From: Dipteronia dyeriana
Taxonomy: Eukaryota; Streptophyta; Magnoliopsida; Sapindales; Sapindaceae
Direction: 5' to 3'
DNA: 64,000 bases
NCBI GenBank assembly: GCA_032871835.1
Contig: CM065297.1
Coordinates: forward strand, 16,661,098 to 16,725,097
In this document: positions 23,000 through 34,764 of the stretch, piece after piece
Layout of the letters: each line of letters starts with the position of its first letter
Position numbering within the stretch: the stretch's first letter is position 1
Translations under genes and position numbers: made by a program
The notes under the pieces: generated by a model
Told to the model about the DNA's origin: nothing
Database searches by the model: none
The model's input: only the letters and a program-made list of their open reading frames with translations

Positions 23000-23151
23000 A
23001 ATCTAACTGTAGATAAAGAGCTTATTCTAAATTTCGACAATCTATATATTGATGACCCTTCAGGTAGTGGCCAGGGTCAGAACTAGGTTATACTTTTACA
23101 TATGTATTTATTATTTACTTGTAAGTTGTAAAACAGTTACACTCTTTTTCC

Positions 23152-23190
23152 CTTACCAAGTTTTTATCCCACTGGGTTTTTCTTGGTAAG
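23152..23190. other. Hairpin motif CTTACCAAG...CTTGGTAAG
   Basis: Perfect 9-base inverted arms (23152-23160 and 23182-23190) around ATCCCACTGGG-type sequence, followed by GTTTTTAATGAGGCA. Similar wording is common in plant transposon 3' regions. Its function is unknown; it could shape the transcript end. Confidence 0.5.
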
Positions 23191-24075
23191 GTTTTTAATG
23201 AGGCAATCATGTAAATATGTAATACTGAATTCCATAAGTGAAAAAAAAAATTGTTCATTCTCTTTATTCATTTCAAATCCTAAACCCTAAACCCTAAATC
23301 CAAACAAACGTAATTTGGAAAAAAAATTGGACCAGACCCGACTAGCCCGCTGGACCAGGCCCGCCTGGCCAGCTAGAAGGGGTCTGCGGCCCGGCCTGGC
23401 ATGGTACGCAGGCATGGCCCACCTGAGGCAGGCCGGCGTGCCGTGTCAGGCCTGCGGTTTCGGAAACAGGTCGGGCCAGGCCATCCCCGGGACACCGTCT
23501 CGTGCCTGGCCCAGCCAGGCCTGTTTCCACAAATGGACTGGCCAGGTCGTGCCTAATGGGCCAAGCTAGTCCAGTCCATTTTTACACCACTAGTTGTAGT
23601 TAGTTAAACTCGTAAAAAACATAACCAATCCAATGTAGTATGTAATAAGTTTATTTTAACATTTAAAATTTAATTCAAAACGTACTCAGTATGACGTAAC
23701 CCTAACCATTCAAACGTAAATATTACAAGTTGATATGATATTACAAGTTAAACGTTGAATTTACAATTATCACATGGTTATTACTTATATAGATGTAAAA
23801 GTTGCAAGTTAATGTGATGTTACAATTTAGACATTATAGGTACTTAAACTCATAATAGTATGTAACATGTTCATTTGAACATTTAAAAATTAAACATAAA
23901 ATGTAGCTAGAATCACATAACCCATAACCATTCGAACGTATATATCACAAGTTCAAGTGATGTTGCAAATTAAATATTGAGTATATCAATTATGAAGTGA
24001 ATAGTAATTAAACAAACATAAATGTTACAATTTATTTTTATTTTTATATTTATTGATCTTGCTTTCAATTAAATC

Positions 24076-24735
24076 AGTGACAGACTTGGATATAGGTGGG
24101 GCATGTGCCCCACATTACATTTCACACAAAAAAGGTTGATTCTATTTCTAAAAAATTAATTTAAAAAATGACTATGAATTTAATTTTACCCTCTAATTTC
24201 AATAATATTTTTTAATGTCTTTTTCATTTTACACTCTTTTCCAATTTATTTCTTAAATTTTTATCTTCATGTGGTTAAAAAAATTCACTCTCTTTAAATT
24301 CAATTTATTTCCAATTTTAGTCATCATGTCAACCTCTTACCTATGCTCAATTTCAGGTTAGTAAATTAAATTTACTTGATATTATCTCAAAATTTAATTT
24401 ACTGTATTAAAATTGTCAATCTATTTTTATGATTCATTTTATTTTATCATTAGTATTTTTCTTTATTTTATAGTTTAAATTTATCTAGAATCAATAAAAA
24501 AATATTTACCAATAAGTAGAAGAATAAAAAAAATATATAAACCATATTTAGTAATTATTAATGATGAAATTTGTCATTTTATCTAACATTGAGAATTATG
24601 CTTCAGACATGACCTCGCACTGACCTCGCCTTGGAAGCACCTCTCTTGAAATATTTTGAAGTCCTTTTGCCTTCGATTGTGGGGCTAGTAGAAGCTATCA
24701 CTTGAGGATTTGGGATCTCGTGGCTTTTATGTTGA
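24076..24735. other. AT-rich DNA, no gene
   Basis: A short inverted repeat GTGGGGCA-TG-TGCCCCAC occurs near 24098-24115. Otherwise nothing was recognised. Confidence 0.5.
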
Positions 24736-25197
24736 CGTATTGTTAAAGATCACATTTATATTAGTATTCACGGAAAGTTGTGACTAGCAATCCGCAATCC
24801 ACAGTCATGCAAATCAAAATCACACATGTAAATAATATGAAAATAATAAAGAAAAGAATAAGACGGCACAAAATATTTTATGTGGTCCACCAATTACCTA
24901 CATCCACAGAGTATACATGCACTCAATCTACTATCAAAGTTATATTACAATCCCTCTGTCTTTCTTTTTCAGTCTCTCTACAAGTTGAAGGAAATAATAT
25001 TATTTATATGAGACTACTGAGGAAGCCAAAACTTACTAGGAGTCTTCTTCTTCCCATGCAAGATTTCCTGTTTCTCACAAAATACGTCACTAATGTAGTT
25101 TATAGCCCACGCCATGAACCGTGGTCTTTCTTTGTTTATCACCACTCAGAAAACAACGATGTGTGTGTGCCGTGCTTATGCTGCAGTAAAACCTTTG

Positions 25198-25635
25198 TGT
25201 TGGTAAATTACGCCCAAGTGGTAAAAGAGTCTAGTAATTAATTGAATTAATTGACTAGATAAGATACCATATGATAAGTTTGCTTTTGAATTAAAGAGAT
25301 AATTCAAATTAAATTCAAATTAAATTCAAACTTATCAATTAAATGATAGATAGAGATAAAAAGATATTAAATTTAAAGTGTATCTCATCTGATAGAGTTC
25401 AGGACTCTATAAATAGCAAAGAGTGTCATTCATTTAAATCATTCAATTCAGAACGTACTTTTACAGAGTAATAAAAAAAACACAGAGTGTTTTTATTAGT
25501 TTCAATTTTTGCTGGTCTTCTTTGAGTTACATCAAATAGCACAGTGAGTCGAGTGTATTTTTCTTATAATCATACACCGATCGTATGTAACAATCCCGGT
25601 ATCCATTCCGCTGTGATGATCTTTGATATTCAAAA
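25198..25635 (+). repeat. 5' LTR of Copia element (438 bp)
   Basis: Starts TGTTGGTAAATTACGCC. TATA-like CTATAAATAGC lies near 25409. It ends CAAAA where the 3' LTR ends CAACA, so the terminal dinucleotide has mutated. It lacks a short segment present in the 3' LTR (around 32569-32580) and differs at scattered sites. Confidence 0.9.
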
Positions 25636-25648
25636 TTGGTATCAGAGC
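25636..25648 (+). other. Primer-binding site, initiator Met tRNA
   Basis: TTGGTATCAGAGC directly abuts the 5' LTR, the standard Copia site for minus-strand DNA priming. Confidence 0.9.
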
Positions 25649-25834
25649 AGTATTTTAGGATTGTTCATACGTTTAATTTTATGTATATTATTTTATGCAT
25701 ATTTAATATACACGTGCTCTCTGACTTCTGCTCTGCAATTATTATTGGGTTCATATGTGGATTAATCTTTTAAAAAGGAATATTTTGTAAATATTTTTTG
25801 GTCATCTGATCAATTTTTTTGTAATCCGGGCATA

Positions 25835-26365
25835 ATGGCAAAACAATATTTTTTTTTGTTGGCGCTTTCTGTTAAAGAAATTAAATTGTATTGTTTTAAA
25901 GGCCTAAACAATTCGGTTCTTATCACTGTACCTATCGAAGTTTTTTTTAATGCGCTCAATGAGTATTGGATTTGCACAGCAGATGTTTCTGATAATAAGA
26001 TTGATGAAAAAAAAATTGGTATCTATGTGCCCCACACACACATATAATATCTTTGATAAATAAAAAAATCTACTTCAATGTTATTTCTCGATAAACATGT
26101 ATAAGAATTGTACATGATTTGTTTAAAAAAACATGTACAATATTTTTTTTTTTTTAGAAATATGCTTTGCAAATTTTAAATTATTAGTACAGATTTTTTG
26201 AAAAGAAAGGTGCACAACTATTTCAGTTTTGTGTAGAAATAGTTATGGAAAGCGTGAAAAAATATTTCAAAAAGAGAATTATGCGCATATTGAATGCAAC
26301 AATAGTTCCATAAAAAATATTTTCAACCTCCTCTTTAGTAAGTAACGAAAGCCGGAAGAATGCCA

Positions 26366-26397
<32 letters not shown>

Positions 26398-27010
26398 CAT
26401 ATTTTTTTCCATTAATAATTTTCATTATAAAATTATTCTGATAATATATATATATTTCGTGTAGATGGAAAATGATCAGATTTATTTCGTTGAGGAAAAT
26501 CAAGAAAAAACTGATTTTTTAGAGAAGTTAGGGGAGTTCAAAATGAATTCTGAAATTTCTCTTCATGAAAATATTATGGTTTTTATGAAAAGAGTGGATA
26601 CGTTATGACCATTTCAAAATGTTACTTCCTATGATTATTGGATCCCAATTACGAAGATATTGCTGAAAGCTCTCCCACAAGAGCTACAATATATAGAACC
26701 TATTATTCTTGATAATATTAATAAAAGCAATATTGTTTTGCTTAATGATGTTATTGATGAGATAGAAATAGCAGAGGAGCGCCATGTTATGAAGAACATG
26801 AGGCGTACTGCAACTTTGAGCATGTTTCCGAACCTTCGTAGCGCAAAACACATGGGTCATTGCGCACGCGAAAAGGGTCCATGGTTTGGAAAAGTGGCAA
26901 CTGCAAGGGTTAAGAAGTCAGAAAAATTATGTATTCAGAGTGATAGTAATTTCTACAATATGCATGATAGAACTATGTTCAAAGTTTCATATTTCAAGAA
27001 TAGTTATTAG
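25835..27010 (+). pseudogene. Gag-like relic in the Copia leader
   Basis: Between the primer site and the real gag lies about 1.2 kb with open stretches at 25835-26047 and 26465-27010 in one frame, broken by several stops. The second stretch (ATG at 26465, one internal TGA near 26606) reads like the middle of a Copia gag: KMNSEISLHENIMVFMKRVD, then ILLKALPQELQYI, then a degenerate zinc-knuckle-like KHMGHCAREKG without the Cys pair. It may be an older gag displaced by a second gag, or a captured piece of another element. The similarity is by eye and weak at the N-terminal end. Confidence 0.4.
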
Positions 27011-27350
27011 ATTTACATTATAATTTTTTTATTGTTTATTTATGTTTATTTAATTTTTTCTTTGAACTTATTGAATCATGCTTGATTTTTATTGATTATA
27101 ATAATATTTATTTAGGGGGAGTTCTATGAATTGTTAGAACTGTTATAATTGCACAAAATACACTAATACTATATGCTAGTTTTAATATTGGAATTAGATG
27201 ATGATTAAAAGCCGCGACTGATTTTCGAATCTATTCCTATATATTACTCTATTATATTTCTTAGTGTAAATGTTTGATGCAAAAAATAAGTGTGAATTTG
27301 AAATATGTTAGCACTAAAGAAAATTTATCCTTTTGTCTAAATTACAAAAT

Positions 27351-30300
27351 ATGGCTTCTGCTACCAAAAATATTATGGCCGAATTAAACAAAGGAGAGAA
27401 ACTGAACGGTGAAAATTATGATATTTGGCACCGCAAGGTTCAGTACATCCTTACTGAGCAAGAGGCTCTTGAAACAATAACTAACACCATGGTTGAACCT
27501 GCAACAGGAACTACTGCTCAACACAAAAGGGACATGGAGGCTTACCAAGCCTGGAAAAGGAAAAACAGCATAGCTCGCATAACGTTGTTGAGCAGTATGG
27601 CTGATGACCTTATGTGTGAGTTTGAGGAGTATGAAACTGCTCAAGTAGTGTGGATTGCTCTGAAGGACAAGTTTGGTGGTACATCAACCACTAAGCTTAG
27701 GAGGCTCACAATCAAGTTCGAAACATATAGGAAAGGCCAAAATCATACGATGAGGCAGCACCTAAGAGAGATGTCAAACATGATGCACAAATTGAAAAAC
27801 GCCGAGCATGTCCTGACTGACGAGCAACAGGTTCAAGCTGTTATTCGATCTATCCCTGATAGTTGAGAACGCATGAAGATAAATATGACGCATAATGATA
27901 GCATCAAAACTTTTGATGATATCTCACACCATCTGGAACTAGAAGCTGAGTGCCTAGAGGCTGCCAAGGCTTCTAGACAGCTTTATATGGCGACACCAGA
28001 CTCGCGTAAGGCTTTAGGCCCAAAGCGCAATGGAGGAAAGAAACCTTTCCAAAAGGGAAAAGGTTCTGGTGTCAACAATAAGAAAGTTGGGGTCGGAAAA
28101 TAGAAGAGAATCAAGCGTGCTGGAGTTAAGAAGAATAAGGCTAAGGCAACTAGCTACAACTGTGGCAAACTGGATCACTTCACTCGTGAATGCACTGAGC
28201 CGAAAAAGTTAAAACCCAATTCCATAATAAATATGCTTATGTTTCTAGCACTTTTTTATTGACTGAATATCGTCTTCTGTGGACTGTAGACTCAGGAGCA
28301 ACAGACCATGTAGCTAGAGACCGGGAAGCATTTATGGAATATCGTTGGATCCCACAGGGAACGAAGTGGATATACGTGGAAAACAACTCAAGAGTGGAAG
28401 TCAAGAATATAGGCACGTGTAAACTAGAGTTTTGCAATGGCAAAACCCTCTATCTCCATGATGTGTTGTATGCACCAGAGATCCGACGAAACTTAGTCTA
28501 TGTTATGAATCTTCTTAGCCTAGATTATGCTTTAAATTTTCATGGGAATAATTTGAACATTTATTTGAATTCTATTCAAATTGGTACTGGTTATTTATTA
28601 AATGGTTTTATGGTTTTGGATACTGGTTTTAACAGTATTAATAATGATAGTAGTTTTCCCTTGATATCTGCTTCTGATAATATTGATGTTTATACTTGGC
28701 ATGCTAGACTAGGCCATATTGGGCAAGATAGAATGAGTAGATTGGCCAAAGAAGGTCTATTGGGCTCACTCACTAGAATAGAGGTGTCTATTTGTGAGAA
28801 ATGTCTTGCAAGAAAAACTACAAGAAAACCATTTGGTAAAGGAACTCGAGCTGAAATTCCATTGCAATTGGTTCATTCAGACATCTGTGGTCCAATGAAT
28901 GTAAGAGTGAGGCAAGAAGCTTCCTATTTCATTACATTCATAAATGATTACACACGTTTCGGTCATGTCTATTTCATTTATCATAAATCCGAAGCATTGG
29001 ATTGCTTTAAAATATTTATGAATTTAGTTGAAAATCAATTAGACAAGAAAATAAAAGTTTTGAGAACTGACCGAGGACATGAATATCTTTCCAATCAATT
29101 CAGGGAATTGTGTAATGAGAAAGGTATAGAAAGACAATTGACTATTCCTTACACTCCGCAACAAAATGGTGTAGCGGAAAGAAGGAATAGAACATTATTG
29201 GAAATGGTTAGGTCTATGATGGCGCAAGCAAATCTATCAGTATCATACTGGGGAGATGCATTATTGATTGCAGCCTATATACTTAACTGTGTACCTTCAA
29301 AATCAGTCACTTCCACCCCATATGAGTTATGGACAGGTAGAAAACCTGTTTTAACAAACCTGAGACCTTGGGGGTGTACGGGTTATGCTCATGATTTATC
29401 TAGTCATTATGGAAAGCTGGGTGCGAGAGGAAAAAAGTGTATCTTTATTAGATACTATAAGCACTTCAAAGGATATACACTGATAGGTGAGAATTCTGAT
29501 GGAAGTGTGACTGAATTGGAATCACGAGATGTCAATTTCATGGAAAATGAATTTCCAAACAGAGGTGAGGTTGATAAAGATGTTCGATTCTTTGAATTGG
29601 ATGATCTTAATGAAGATGTAAATCTAAACACTCCAATTGAGGTAGATACAAATTCACCTGGGACTACTGTCCCTAGTGGGAGTAACACATATGTTGAACC
29701 AGCTTCTATAGATTTACAAACTTGGAAGAGTAACCAAAGAGCTATCCAACGTCGTCGTTTTGAGATTGAGGGGGAAACATTTATGGTTGCTTCACATGAC
29801 AGTGATGAACCTAAAAATGCAAATGAAGTTCTCACCTCATCTGCTAAGAAATTTTGGATGAATGCCATGGAATAAGAGATGGAGTCAATGAAAAATAACC
29901 ATGTTTGGGACTTGGTTGATTTGCGGTTTGATCATCGAGCCATTGGAAACAAATGAGTTCTTCGTATCAAACGAAAGGCGGATGGTATGATTGAGAGGTA
30001 CAAGGTGTGTCTAGTCGCAAAAGGATATACTCAACAAGAGGGTATAGACTATGAAGAAACCTTCTCTCCTGTAGTAAGGTTTTTTTCAATACACCTTATT
30101 CTAGCAGTCGTCGCACATATGGACCTAGAATTACATCAAATGGATGTAAAGACAACATTTCTCAATGGAGAATTGGAGGAAGAAATTTACATGGTACAAC
30201 TTGAAAATTTCATTTCAAAAGGTCAAGAGCGCAAAGTTTGCAAGCTCAAACGATCGATATATGGTTTGAAACAATCCTCCAAACAGTGGTATCTTCGGTT

Positions 30301-31350
30301 CCATCAAGCAGTAATGTCGTATGGATTTACAATGACTGAAGAAGACCATTGTGTCTATATGAAAAGATCTGAAGGCAATTTTATGATATTGTCATTATAT
30401 GTGGACGACATACTGTTATCTGGAAATGATAAGAGTTTTGTCATGGCCATTAAAGAATGGTTATCTTCAAATTTTGAGATGAAAGATATGGGTGAAGTTG
30501 CCTATATTTTGGGAGTAAAGATTATAAGAGATCGTTCAAAGAAACTTCTAGCTCTATCACAAGAGCCTTACATTAGAAAGATTCTAAATCGATTCAATAT
30601 GGCTAAATGTAAGCCTCTGGATACTTCTATCTCAAAAGGACAAAATCTTAGTCTCGAAATGTGCCCAAAGACTCCGGAAGAACGAGATAAAATGAGCAGA
30701 GTTCCTTACTTCAATGCCATTGGGAGTCTCATGTACACAATGATGTGTACAAGGCCTGATATATGTTTTGCAGCTGGGTTTGTGAGTAGATTTCAATCCA
30801 ACCCTGGGCAGAAACATTGACATGCAGTCAAGAGGATTTTAGCATACCTCAAGGGAACTCGGACTATTCTCTATGCTACCAAGGAGGAGATTTACGCTTA
30901 GTCGGATATACAGATGCCGATTGGGGAAGTGATCTAGATGAGCGAAAATCAACATCAGGGTATGCATTTTTTCTCAGTCGAGGTACTGTCTTATGGTGTA
31001 TCAAGAAACAGACATGTATTGCATTGTCTACAATGGAAGCTGAATTCGTGGCGTGTTCAGCAGCAGTACAAGAGGGTGTTTGGCTCAAAAGATTCATTGA
31101 GGATCTAGAGATTGTTATCGGTGCTTCAAGACCAGTAACTATTTACTGTAATAATCAAGCAGACATTGCTTACACAAAGGATTAGAAATATCACAGTAAA
31201 TCCAAACATATAGAGATAAAATATAGGAAAAAGGAATTGATTATTCAATACATATCTACACATGGAATGGTAGCCGATCCATTTACCAAAGCAGTGACTA
31301 GAGATGTTTACTTGTCACATGCTAAGTCTTTAGGGCTACGTAGATTGTAA
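27351..31350 (+). pseudogene. Copia gag-pol polyprotein, broken
   Basis: Single polyprotein of capsid and replication enzymes, now interrupted. Gag from ATG 27351 has the usual N-lobe (LNGENYDIWHRKVQYIL) and UBN2 body. The zinc knuckle near 28150 reads S-x2-C-x4-H-x4-C, so its first Cys is lost and the Gly before His is Asp. Protease motif VDSGATDH is at 28286. The integrase keeps HSDICGP, RTDRGHEYLS and NGVAERRNRTL (D, D, E present). RT has YVDD at 30398-30409. RNase H keeps TDADWGSD and STMEAEF, but the later CDN is CNN. Stops fall at 27867, 28101, 29873, 29954, 30818 and 31183, and frameshifts near 28215 and 30890. Confidence 0.9.
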
Positions 31351-32397
31351 TCATGATGATTTGTTTGAATTTCACTATTTTATATGAATAAATCCTTTTT
31401 CCTTGCTAGCATATATTTCACACAAATGTTGTTTAAATATGTCATCAGGTTAAGACCGTCATTCTTACACGTGCGGTTGCCTCAGATACTAAGATAGTAT
31501 GCTGAGATGAGACACATATATAGAAGAGAATAAATTAGAGGATTTATTCTCATGGAGCTTATATATATGACTATGTCGCCTTGACTATGTCAAGATGAGG
31601 TTCTTGCATTTTTTTTTGAACCGATCATGACAAATCCCCACTATCATGAAACCTGATTAAGCCAGATGTAAGTACATAATTGGTGCCTAAGTAAGAATTG
31701 GCGAGCTTTTTGAACATAGGTTAGGCGCTGAAGATAGCGACTAGACTCAGATCTGTACAGTGAATAGTTCAGACATATACATTCTTTGTGAGAATGAAAT
31801 TCACTGTAGCATGTGATTCATACCATGTGTACTTTATGATCAAAAGGAAAATGAGAGAATGAATCCCTACTTCCTCATTGTGTAAGTTCCTTGAGGTTTG
31901 ATTAAAACCTCAAATGGTGTCCTTATGATCATTGACTTTGATTGTTAGCTTCTTTAGCGTGTTTTTCTATGGCTATGGTACTATTCGATCTATGAAACAC
32001 GACTAGGATATCAGCTATCTTTGAAACTGAGATACAAGTGTTCGATGGGAAGACATAATGTTTCTTCATTAATTTTTGGTATTCTTGTCGACCAATTGTA
32101 TTGTCTATGATAGAATATAATTGTGAATACGTAAAGATTTCAAATGGTCAAGCATGACTTTGCATACTGAAGGGTTAAGTATGCTTGGACTAATGAATGA
32201 AAATTAAATCTGGGACACATATGAACAATGATTTTGATATATGAAATATCAAAATTGCATGCTCCAATACTTTTGTAGAATATTATTCATCGATCACACT
32301 GTGTGTTTGCTTGTATGAATGATCTGTGAGTAGACCCAAAAGTTAGAGAAACATGACTCTGTAAAGTTTACATTATTCCACTTGTGCGAGTGGGAGA
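31351..32397 (+). other. Copia 3' untranslated stretch with polypurine tract
   Basis: About 1 kb of non-coding sequence between the pol stop and the 3' LTR, long for Copia. It ends with GAGTGGGAGA (32388-32397), the polypurine tract priming plus-strand synthesis. Confidence 0.75.
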
Positions 32398-32842
32398 TGT
32401 TGGTAAATTACGCCTAAGTGGTAAAAGAGTCTGGTAATTAATTGAATTAATTGACCAGATAAGATACCACATGATAAGTTTGTTTTTGAATTAAATAGAT
32501 AATTCAAATTAAATTCAAACTTATCAATTAAATGATACATAGAGATAAAAAGATATTAAATTTAAATAGTGATTTAAATTTAAAGTGTATCTCATCTGAT
32601 AGAGTTCTGGACTCTATAAATAACAAAGAGTGTCATTCATTTAATTCATTCAATTCAGAACGTACTTTTACAGAGTAAGAAAAAAAACACAGAGTGTTTT
32701 TATTAGTTTCTATTTTTGTTGGTCTTCTCCGAGTTACAGCAAATAGCACGGTGAGTTGAGTACATTTTTCTTGTAATCATATACCGATCGTATTTAATAA
32801 TCCCAGTATCCATTCCACTGCGATGATCTTTGATATCCAACA
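32398..32842 (+). repeat. 3' LTR of Copia element (445 bp)
   Basis: TGTTGGTAAATTACGCC to CCAACA. Same layout as the 5' LTR with scattered differences. Confidence 0.9.
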
Positions 32843-33001
32843 CTCTATAATTCGTTGCGGTATGTACCACGGTTTGTGTACCACGCTCACCCCACGATTA
32901 CACCTCTGGACTTGATCGTGATCCACACCACAATGGTCTCTACCGTTGTATCCTACGGACTGCACTTCTTCGGCTAATTTCATGTTTCACAAATCCCAAC
33001 A

Positions 33002-33975
33002 CTTGTTTGTCACATGCACAAGAACTTATTTCTAATTATTTTAGATAATTATTTTTTAAAATAAAAAGGCCATTTTTTTATATTGCTCTATGTTCGTTCA
33101 ATTTGATTGGACTATATAATCAATTATTATGAGTTCAATCCTTAACAACCAATAGATCAAAAAAACTTATTATGTTTATAGAATAAAATGAGATATATAT
33201 TTAATAACAAATCGCTGTAATTTATGCTATTTTTCAATTCTTTTTTTTTTGTAGTTTCATATTTATTGTTAGATAAATATATTAATATACATTTGAATTA
33301 CTTTAGTTTTACATCTTTAAAGTTTTAAACTTACAAAGAATATTAAAAAAAACTCACAGAGAAAGTAATATTTTTTATTATTATTATTGTCAAGAAAAGA
33401 ACAAGAATATGAAGAAAGAGAGACTGGAGGTTAAGTTTTATTTTATTTTATTTTATTGTAAGAGTAAAAAGAAAACCATTGCATGAATTATTGTAAAGGT
33501 AGGATTGAAAAAGGTAAATTGAAAGAATGATATGTTTATTCTAGAGATTTAAATATATTTTTGTGTAAGGTATACTTATTAAATGAATTTTTCAAATTAA
33601 TTTTATATGGGACAATAGGAGTACCATGTACAGATATCTACTTGAGTTTTATAATAAAAAATATTGACTTTAAAAAAAAACAGCAATAATTATAATAATA
33701 AAAAATTTATGATATGTAAAGCATCTACAGAATTATGGTCATTCACATGTAAATTATAATTTAATTTTACAGTCAATTAATTATTTCCTTGTTTTTTTAC
33801 GATACAACCGGTATAGCTGGTTCCCAGTAATTTTTTTTAATTAAATTTAATAAAAATTCTTTAATTTAAACCATTAGATTACATCCAATGATTATTAAAA
33901 CACCCAGCAACATTACCCAAACCAGTAAGTTAGCCGAACCCTATAAACTATATATATAGTCCTGCCCAGAATGTA
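33002..33975. other. AT-rich intergenic DNA, no gene
   Basis: Long A and T runs, TTATT repeats and no supported frame. Confidence 0.6.
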
Positions 33976-34119
33976 GGGAAAATTAATAATGAGTAAATTT
34001 ACGTTTTTTCTTTGTCTATTAATTTTGATTGGGATATTATTAATTGCGGGAAAATTAATAATGAGTAAATTTACTTTTTTTCTTTGTTTATTAATTTTGA
34101 TTGGGATATTATTAATTGC
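33976..34119 (+). repeat. 72-bp tandem duplication, in frame
   Basis: Two near-identical 72-base copies (33976-34047 and 34048-34119) starting GGGAAAATTAATAATGAG. Because 72 is a multiple of three, both read as MSKFTFFLCLLILIGILLIA, a hydrophobic segment. The 68-codon frame (33989-34195) has no known domain or supporting gene context. Probably chance, although a small membrane peptide cannot be excluded. Confidence 0.7.
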
Positions 34120-34346
34120 CCCCCTTTTATCATCAATTCATCTTCGCTTTTGGTTTTGGGTTGCTGTTAAATTTAAAGGTAGTTTGGTAAATTGAGGAAG
34201 AAAGTTAATAAACTAATAAATTTTCCCATTTAAAAATTTAAAAACAACTCTCATCTCTCGCTTTTTTCTCTCACTCGATCAACGGTTCAACACACCCCCA
34301 CGGCCCCACCAACAGTTCAAAAAACAAACTCCACATCGGTCCTATC

Positions 34347-34756
34347 TAGAGGTGTCGGCGGTTCGATTTCGGTTCGGTTTTGATTACGAAACGACGGTTT
34401 CGGTTCCGTAAAATGGCCTAACCCTAACCGTAACCGGAGGGAACGGTTTGGTTCGGTTCGGTTACGTAACCGCCGGTTTGACGTTTACGGTTCGATTTCG
34501 GTTGGTTTTTTTTTTTTGCAAATGAATTGCCACATGTCGCAATTCTATTAGTTAGTTGTTTTTAATAAAATATACCAAAACCGTCGGTTCTGAGACGGTT
34601 TTTGGGATTGGATAACCGTAACCAAACCGCTGGGGAACCGGTTTCCAACCAGTTTCGTAACCGACGGTTACGGTTCGGTTTCGGTTTCGGTTTCGATCTT
34701 TGGAAGACGGTTTCGGTTCAGTTTCGAACGGTTTAACCGAACCGTGGACACCTCTA
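34347..34756. mobile_element. hAT MITE, 8-bp TSD GTCCTATC/GTCCTACC
   Basis: A 410-bp element with TAGAGGTGTC at the left and GGACACCTCTA at the right, flanked by GTCCTATC (34339-34346) and GTCCTACC (34757-34764), one mismatch. The interior is dense in GGTTTCGGTT and AACCG dyads. Same family as 15871-16349. Confidence 0.85.
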
Positions 34757-34764
34757 GTCCTACC

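Larger units (their letters stand above)
22220..23592 (+). mobile_element. hAT element, internally deleted, 8-bp TSD
   Basis: A 1373-bp element with TIRs TAGTGCTGTAATAATGG and, inverted, TAGTGGTGTAAAAATGG, flanked by GTAGTAGT (22212-22219) and GTTGTAGT (23593-23600), an 8-bp TSD with one mismatch. Both ends have GC-rich subterminal DNA dense in GGCCGG/GGCCTG motifs (22233-22450 and 23330-23570), probable transposase-binding repeats. Between them are only the last ~110 codons of a transposase and a 3' tail. It therefore cannot move by itself. Confidence 0.9.
18560..24075. repeat. Diverged ~355-bp repeat blocks, two large copies
   Basis: AT-rich DNA built from recurring sentences such as AAATGTTACAAGT, TGATGTTGCAA and ACTCGTAATAGACATAAC. 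Two anchors measure the period: GACATAACCACTCAA-type at 19341 and 19694 (353 apart), and CACATGGTTATTAATC-type at 19253 and 19609 (356 apart). The block opens with GGCTATGTTAC-GGGATTCT near 18568 and opens again near 21700. Near-identical endings (TTTTATATTTATTGATCTT) occur near 21640 and 24045, so there seem to be two copies of one composite repeat. Other elements have inserted at 19767, 20639, 21357 and 22220. No coding potential and no known family recognised. Confidence 0.7.
25198..32842 (+). mobile_element. Full-length but decayed Copia LTR retrotransposon
   Basis: A 7.6-kb element with 5' LTR (25198-25635), Met-tRNA primer site, unusually long leader with gag-like relics, gag-pol (27351-31350), ~1 kb untranslated DNA, polypurine tract and 3' LTR (32398-32842). 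Domain order protease, integrase, RT, RNase H is that of Copia. Several stops and frameshifts make it inactive. The 5-bp flanks CTTTG and CTCTA do not match, so the TSD has either decayed or been lost by recombination. RT wording (YVDDILLSGND, IGSLMYTMMCTRPDIC) suits a Tork/TAR-type clade, unproven. Confidence 0.9.
24736..33001 (-). mobile_element. Probable solo Copia-type LTR, split by the Copia element at 25198
   Basis: Read on the minus strand from 33001 the sequence starts TGTTGGGATTTGTGAAAC; its other end is near 24736. The outer part at 24780-24990 resembles the LTR at 45823 in layout (a GTGGTCCACC-type or GTGGAAAACCC-type phrase followed by ATTACAA). About 460 plus 159 bases remain once the nested element is removed. 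No internal region was seen. Family and left end are uncertain. Confidence 0.35.

Noticed and set aside
23279..23303. Telomeric repeat
   Set aside because: Only about three units, inside a transposon; not a chromosome end.
23315..23569. 84-codon Trp/Gly/Arg-rich frame
   Set aside because: Same GC-rich hAT subterminal repeat effect.
24780..25241. 153-codon frame before the Copia element
   Set aside because: Spans the boundary of the 5' LTR and an older LTR fragment; no domain.
25193..32847. Target-site duplication of the Copia element
   Set aside because: The flanks CTTTG and CTCTA do not match, so none is claimed.
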